Assembly: GCF_037975245.1 (NCBI RefSeq)
Contig: NC_092565.1
Coordinates: 7,248,999-7,312,998 of the forward strand
Reading direction: 5' to 3'
DNA: 64,000 bases
DNA from: Apostichopus japonicus
Taxonomy: Eukaryota; Echinodermata; Holothuroidea; Aspidochirotida; Stichopodidae
Shown: positions 60,401 to 64,000 of the stretch, one piece after another
Numbering within the stretch: position 1 is the stretch's first letter
Layout: each line of letters begins with the position of its first letter
The notes under the pieces: generated by a model
Database searches by the model: none
Told to the model about the DNA's origin: nothing
What the model saw: only the letters and a program-made list of their open reading frames with translations
Position numbers and translations under genes: made by a program

Positions 60401-60841
60401 TATGAGTTGAACAATTCAACACAAGAATCGAAAATTCGATCCATGGCAGTCGCCCGATTTTTCTTATAAACCGTGTAACCGTTCACTTATACGGTAGTTT
60501 ATGATAAAAACAAATTAAACCTCAGCAAATCTATTAAAGAAGTGAGATTTCACTTGAATTACAACGGGAAGAAATATCTATGAGATTTTCTGTATGATTT
60601 AATATAACTCATATTATACTTACGGGTAGTGTTGAGAACACGCAGAGTGGTTAGTATGTACGTGAACGGAGTGTTGTCCGGGCAAGGACCCACTATCCGA
60701 GCTATAGGGTGACCCCGTCGAACCGGTCGATAAACTGGAATAATTAACAACTGGTAAATCGCTGCGAAAATTCCAACCTGAGGAAGTTCGATGTTCGTCA
60801 TAAACACCAGAGTCCGAATAATGACTTCCACGAAATTCCAT
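48210..60841 (-). CDS. glass: Glass-type C2H2 zinc-finger transcription factor, 430 aa, six exons (joined CDS with introns)
   Basis: Exons 60,624-60,841, 52,325-52,542, 51,672-51,784, 50,714-51,035, 49,853-50,061 and 48,210-48,422 join in consistent phase (2,1,0,1,0) to 1,293 bases, 430 residues plus stop. Residues about 1-290 are Ser/Tyr/His/Pro-rich and low in structure, as usual for the activation region. Five C2H2 fingers follow at the C-terminus: [56 protein letters not shown] and [14 protein letters not shown], joined by HSGE(R/K)P linkers. These helix sequences are the hallmark of Drosophila Glass, a nuclear DNA-binding factor needed for photoreceptor specification. The protein ends three residues after the last finger. 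Nuclear role and binding are inferred from family. Confidence 0.93.
49853..50061 (-). CDS. glass: glass exon 5 (fingers 1, 2 and first half of 3)
   Basis: 209 bases, TTGTTTAG acceptor and GTAAAC donor. Encodes [18 protein letters not shown] (finger 1), [15 protein letters not shown] (finger 2) and [10 protein letters not shown]. The following intron splits finger 3 just before its recognition helix. Confidence 0.95.
50145..50275. repeat. Poly-T/poly-G junction tracts in a glass intron
   Basis: T-run followed by about 16 Gs at 50,145-50,172, again T-run and G-run at 50,247-50,275, and similar at 50,683-50,699. Possible G-quadruplex or slippage-prone sequence. Confidence 0.7.
50714..51035 (-). 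CDS. glass: glass exon 4
   Basis: 107 codons plus 1 base, TTTTTTCAG acceptor and g|GTAACG donor. Serine-rich start ([15 protein letters not shown]), then a basic tail [10 protein letters not shown] directly before the fingers, which may act as a nuclear localisation signal. Confidence 0.85.
51545..51615. repeat. CT/CCCCAT pyrimidine-rich microsatellite
   Basis: Alternating CCCCCATCTCCCCCTT and (CT)n text on +, giving GA-repeats on the glass sense strand inside its intron 3. Confidence 0.7.
51672..51784 (-). CDS. glass: glass exon 3
   Basis: 113 bases, phase 1 in, 0 out, ACATAG acceptor and GTAGGT donor. Encodes [15 protein letters not shown] and a His/Ser-rich stretch ending SSDYRGYAS. The CxxC pair resembles half of a zinc knuckle but has no partner residues. 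Confidence 0.82.
52325..52542 (-). CDS. glass: glass exon 2
   Basis: 72 codons, phase 2 in, 1 out, TTAAAG acceptor and g|GTGAGT donor. Encodes [15 protein letters not shown] and a Pro/Ser-rich stretch [13 protein letters not shown] ending in HSSSSNG. Confidence 0.82.
52543..60623 (-). other. glass intron 1, 8.1 kb
   Basis: No coding exon was found. It holds a 1.2-kb hAT-like element (55,677-56,907), poly-C and poly-G tracts and AT-rich text. As the largest intron of a developmental transcription factor it is a natural place for enhancers, but no site was identified. Confidence 0.6.
55677..56907. mobile_element. hAT-like non-autonomous element, 1,231 bp, perfect 8-bp target duplication
   Basis: Termini CAAGGGCGTAGGAA and TTCCTACGCCACTG are imperfect inverted repeats. 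Flanks ATGGTTTA at 55,669-55,676 and 56,908-56,915 are identical, the 8-bp duplication expected of hAT insertion. The left part contains two diverged copies of a GCACCAAATTGCATCT segment. No transposase frame remains. Shares terminal and internal motifs with the 26.2-kb element. Confidence 0.85.
60624..60841 (-). CDS. glass: glass exon 1 (coding start)
   Basis: ATG at 60,841 in GTGACAATGG context; 72 codons plus 2 bases, donor cc|GTAAGT. Encodes [18 protein letters not shown] and a Ser-rich region. Earlier in-frame GTG is not an eukaryotic start. No signal peptide. Confidence 0.88.
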
Positions 60842-61008
60842 TGTCACACAACTTCAGGTATTGTTTAATTGATTTATTTTATTCTCTCTCTTTTATTTTT
60901 TTTTATTTCTGTGTTTTGTTCTTAATTTGAAATAAGGAAAAGAAAAACCACGAAACGCGAATCAATGGTTCACAAGATACTATAAAATGGTGAGGAAAAG
61001 TCAACCAA

Positions 61009-61016
61009 TTTTTATA
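61009..61016 (-). promoter_or_regulatory. Candidate TATA box upstream of glass
   Basis: TATAAAAA on the minus strand about 170 bases before the glass ATG, a plausible core promoter position if the 5' UTR is short. A second TATA-like motif (TATAAAAT on plus) is nearer. Prediction only. Confidence 0.35.
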
Positions 61017-61019
61017 GTT

Positions 61020-62368
61020 TTTGAAGCAATTTAAGATTTCTTATAGCGGCTGGATACTACTATATTTTTCACATCATTTTTTCCTCTTTCGGAAAGGAAC
61101 AATTTTTTTCAGTCTGTTTAGCTGTCAATTTTTATACGAATATTTCGAGACGACACAATATCCCGTAGTGAAATAGTGTTGAATAGAGTGCAACAAATTG
61201 GGGAATCTTACTGCCTTCCACCCGCGTGGTACCTGAACCATAAACTACTTAGAAGTTGCCTCAGTCGTTTCTATTGTTAATGGTAACGGTCTTCTTTGCC
61301 CCGAAGGCACACTTGGTAGTAATCTTCTGCGCTAAGCTTTTGTAACAATAGCGCACCAGTGGTATCAGCATGCAAGCTATTATACTTCACTTGTGTACAA
61401 CTTGTAATACCTGTATTATCATCGGAAGAACAGATTTGAGGGACTCAACAAGTTGAAAAGTGCCTTCTTGTAGTAAAGTTTATAAAGACTTTTTTTTTTG
61501 TAACCATCTCTAAGAATCTTTTGTAAGAACATTTTCACTGTAGATTTAAGTGGAGAGTGATTCGAGTAAAAGTAGACTCATCGTTTATATTATAATTGTG
61601 TATACATACCGTATAAAGGTGGTAGGAGATTTGATAAGCTAAGTGAATACCCGTCTAATCAGTTGATTTTGTGTTCCTAGATTTGGTTCTTAAGTAGATA
61701 ATTTACTGGTGCACATGCCTTAGGTCAAACCACCACTTATTTTATATATAGTCTGGGTAATTTTGAAAGGTGGAATGCAGGCCGGGAATGGTGGTGCAGG
61801 GTTGGGCGATGCGATAACGGGCCAGTTCTCCTAGTACGAAATATTTGTATTTGTATCTAAAAGAGCATCGTAAGTTCCCCTCCCCGCGGCAGCTGTATAT
61901 ACCCCTTCCCGCGTTTGATTTGAACCGGGCACAGGTTAGGCAAACCAAACTAGACATTTCCCGGATCTCAAATAGGCTAATTCATGTAAGATAACGTATT
62001 TATAGTGATTGGTTTCTTACTGTATAGTTCAGTGTTATACGGCACATTTAGTATATATATCTATGATGACATATTTGCTATCCAACTGAGGCATCATTTT
62101 GTTTTGTTTGAATATGTGATTAACAAGCATAACATTTTACCTCAGTCATATAGGATATTAAAATCGAATTCTGCATAATTCGATTGTACACGACTATATT
62201 CCACTTGTCCACAAGTATTTGATTCGTAACGGCTGCTTCATGTTCGATGTTAACGCCCATGTGTGTTATAATCACATCCATTGTTGCATGGAACATGTTT
62301 TACAAATAGTTCATACAGAGTAGCTCTTGTATATCAAACCTTGATAAACACTACACTTTTTTATATTG

Positions 62369-62466
<98 letters not shown>

Positions 62467-63820
62467 TTATTATGAGAACAAAAACACGTGTTTATAGCAA
62501 CGCACTCTCTTCTCTTTAATGGACACAAAATAAGTAAATAAAGTACAACTTGTAATTAATTCTATTTTCTTTGTTTTGCTTTTGTTTTCGTTAATATTAC
62601 TGATTGTAGACCTATGTCCCCTCACCGAGTCACCCCCCCCCCCCAATCACTCCATACATTAAAACTAGAAAAAGACAACTCCACACATTGTAGAATAAAA
62701 AGATTCAGTATGTTTTCATATAATAATAGCAACACCATTTGAGTGATAAATTTAAAGGACGAATTTTAGTCTTGATATGTAATATTCCCCAAAGAAAATA
62801 GAAAGAAATAATGAATGTTAGTAATGTCTCTATATCTAATGAGGATTTAAATATATTCAGCTTCCTTTTACAAGGCTTTAAGGCTAAATCGAGAATAACG
62901 CCGGCTCTGCAATGCGGGCCATTAAGGGTGCATGGGGGGGGGGGGGGCGTGGGTTGTAGTATTTTGCATGCATCGTCCGTAAAACCTTGTTTCTGGTGAG
63001 TCATTTATTCTTTTGAATCGTATATTATCGTATATTACCTTATTTTTCTACAGCGAAGTTTTATTTCGTTATTTACTCGTCACTATTATGAGCTCATCGG
63101 TGTTTTGTTGAGTTTCTCATCCATGGAAACTTTAAACCACAATGACTTTCACAAAATTTCTACGCAAAATATTAAAAAAGAATATCAAACAACTGAAAAG
63201 TCTAATGGAGCTTGTCAAAGAATTGCTGAGAAGTGCGTTGTAAAGTTTTAAAATTGAGATCGACAGGTCGGCAAACCAGGGATCTGCCTGCGATCACTGG
63301 TCCTAAAAATGTCAGCACAGTGTTCCAACCGGCGAGCTGTGTTCAATGCATGCGGGTGCAACTGAGTTCGTTCAATGCAAGTCAAGTAACGTTCAAGCTT
63401 ATCTATGGTTACGGTACGAATGTATAACAGATGGCGCTATATACCTATTGTGATACTTACATTTGCCATAGAGAAAAGACGTCAGAATATTAGCAATACA
63501 TTACAGTCCTGCTAATGCCTCTCATTTCATTTTAAAGTGGTAATCCTTGATCTTCTTGGATCCTTGTTCTTCTTATAAGAAAGAAACGATGAACGAAGTC
63601 ACACATTGCATGAGATCAATTATAGCTTTGATCGTGTAATTGAAAACTGAAAGACATATAGGTACTTTATAGCATATCGCGATTAACCGACAAACAGCTA
63701 CCACATATAAAATGTGTTCCATGTTTTCACTGTTTGCACGCATTGCTTGATTATTCATAATTGGTTATTCAAAATTCAAAATATTAAAGAAGAATACCTT
63801 CTTCCGGCTTCCACCGTACC
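61020..63820. other. Upstream of glass, no gene seen
   Basis: AT-rich with the TA microsatellite and a poly-G tract near 62,935. No supported exons on either strand. Would contain glass upstream regulatory DNA if any. Confidence 0.4.
62376..62462. repeat. TA microsatellite
   Basis: About 43 uninterrupted TA dinucleotides. Likely length-polymorphic; the repeating Ile-Tyr frame it creates is not a gene. Confidence 0.97.
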
Positions 63821-63824
63821 GATA

Positions 63825-64000
63825 ATAATAATACATAATTTTTATATAGCGCCAAACAAACTATGAAATAATTCTCGTAGCGCGTAAAAAAATAATAACA
63901 ATTATAACATATATGCATTGGTGAAGAGATACGTTTTTAGTGCTGATTTGAAAGTGTTTACAGTATTGCATATTTTTATATGTTCTGGAAGTGAGATCCA
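63825..64000 (+). repeat. Possible dispersed repeat at window edge
   Basis: ATAATAATAATACATA followed by TTTTTATATAGCGCC and GTGAAGAGATACG resembles a widespread marine-invertebrate repeat in general form. Runs off the window, so identity is tentative. Confidence 0.3.

Noticed and set aside
62281-62475. Frame with Ile-Tyr repeats
   Set aside because: Translation of the TA microsatellite.

Overview
This is eukaryotic genomic DNA, AT-rich, with short exons, long introns and many decayed mobile elements. There are no operons and no bacterial or viral genes. The mix points to an invertebrate animal: a huge one-EGF-per-exon gene, an ortholog of the photoreceptor zinc-finger factor Glass, hAT-like elements, jockey/CR1-like LINE tails and tRNA-derived repeats. 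An echinoderm or other ambulacrarian is my best guess, but the sequence alone does not settle the phylum.

Region 1 (1-28,123, + strand) is the 3' part of one secreted or extracellular EGF-repeat gene. I traced 37 consecutive coding exons. Every internal exon is symmetric phase 1-1, is bounded by AG/GT and carries exactly one EGF domain. Joined, they encode about 1,555 residues and end at a stop at 28,121-28,123. The 5' part lies outside the window. The domains fall into four classes (A, B, C, D) that recur in strict order A-B-C-D about eight times. The one exception is a B-B junction caused by a recent duplication of a five-exon block (exons 10-14 to exons 15-19). Three introns carry tandem repeats that begin exactly at the 5' splice site. 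Introns also hold hAT-like elements with 8-bp target duplications and a truncated pseudo-exon.

Region 2 (28.1-34.5 kb) is repeat-rich and intergenic. It holds a 598-bp satellite of about 4.6 near-identical copies, an inverted partial copy at its left edge, a 200-bp foldback palindrome, a tRNA-derived element and a LINE tail.

Region 3 (34.5-46.8 kb) holds a minus-strand gene reconstructed here from five phase-consistent coding exons (44,604 down to 38,007, 211 aa). I do not recognise the product. Its introns contain a degraded Mutator-like transposase and a LINE remnant.

Region 4 (46.8-60.9 kb, minus strand) is a complete six-exon gene for a 430-aa Glass-type transcription factor with five C2H2 fingers at its C-terminus. 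An 8.1-kb first intron contains a 1.2-kb hAT-like element. Region 5 (61-64 kb) is non-coding apart from a long TA microsatellite and a probable dispersed repeat at the edge.
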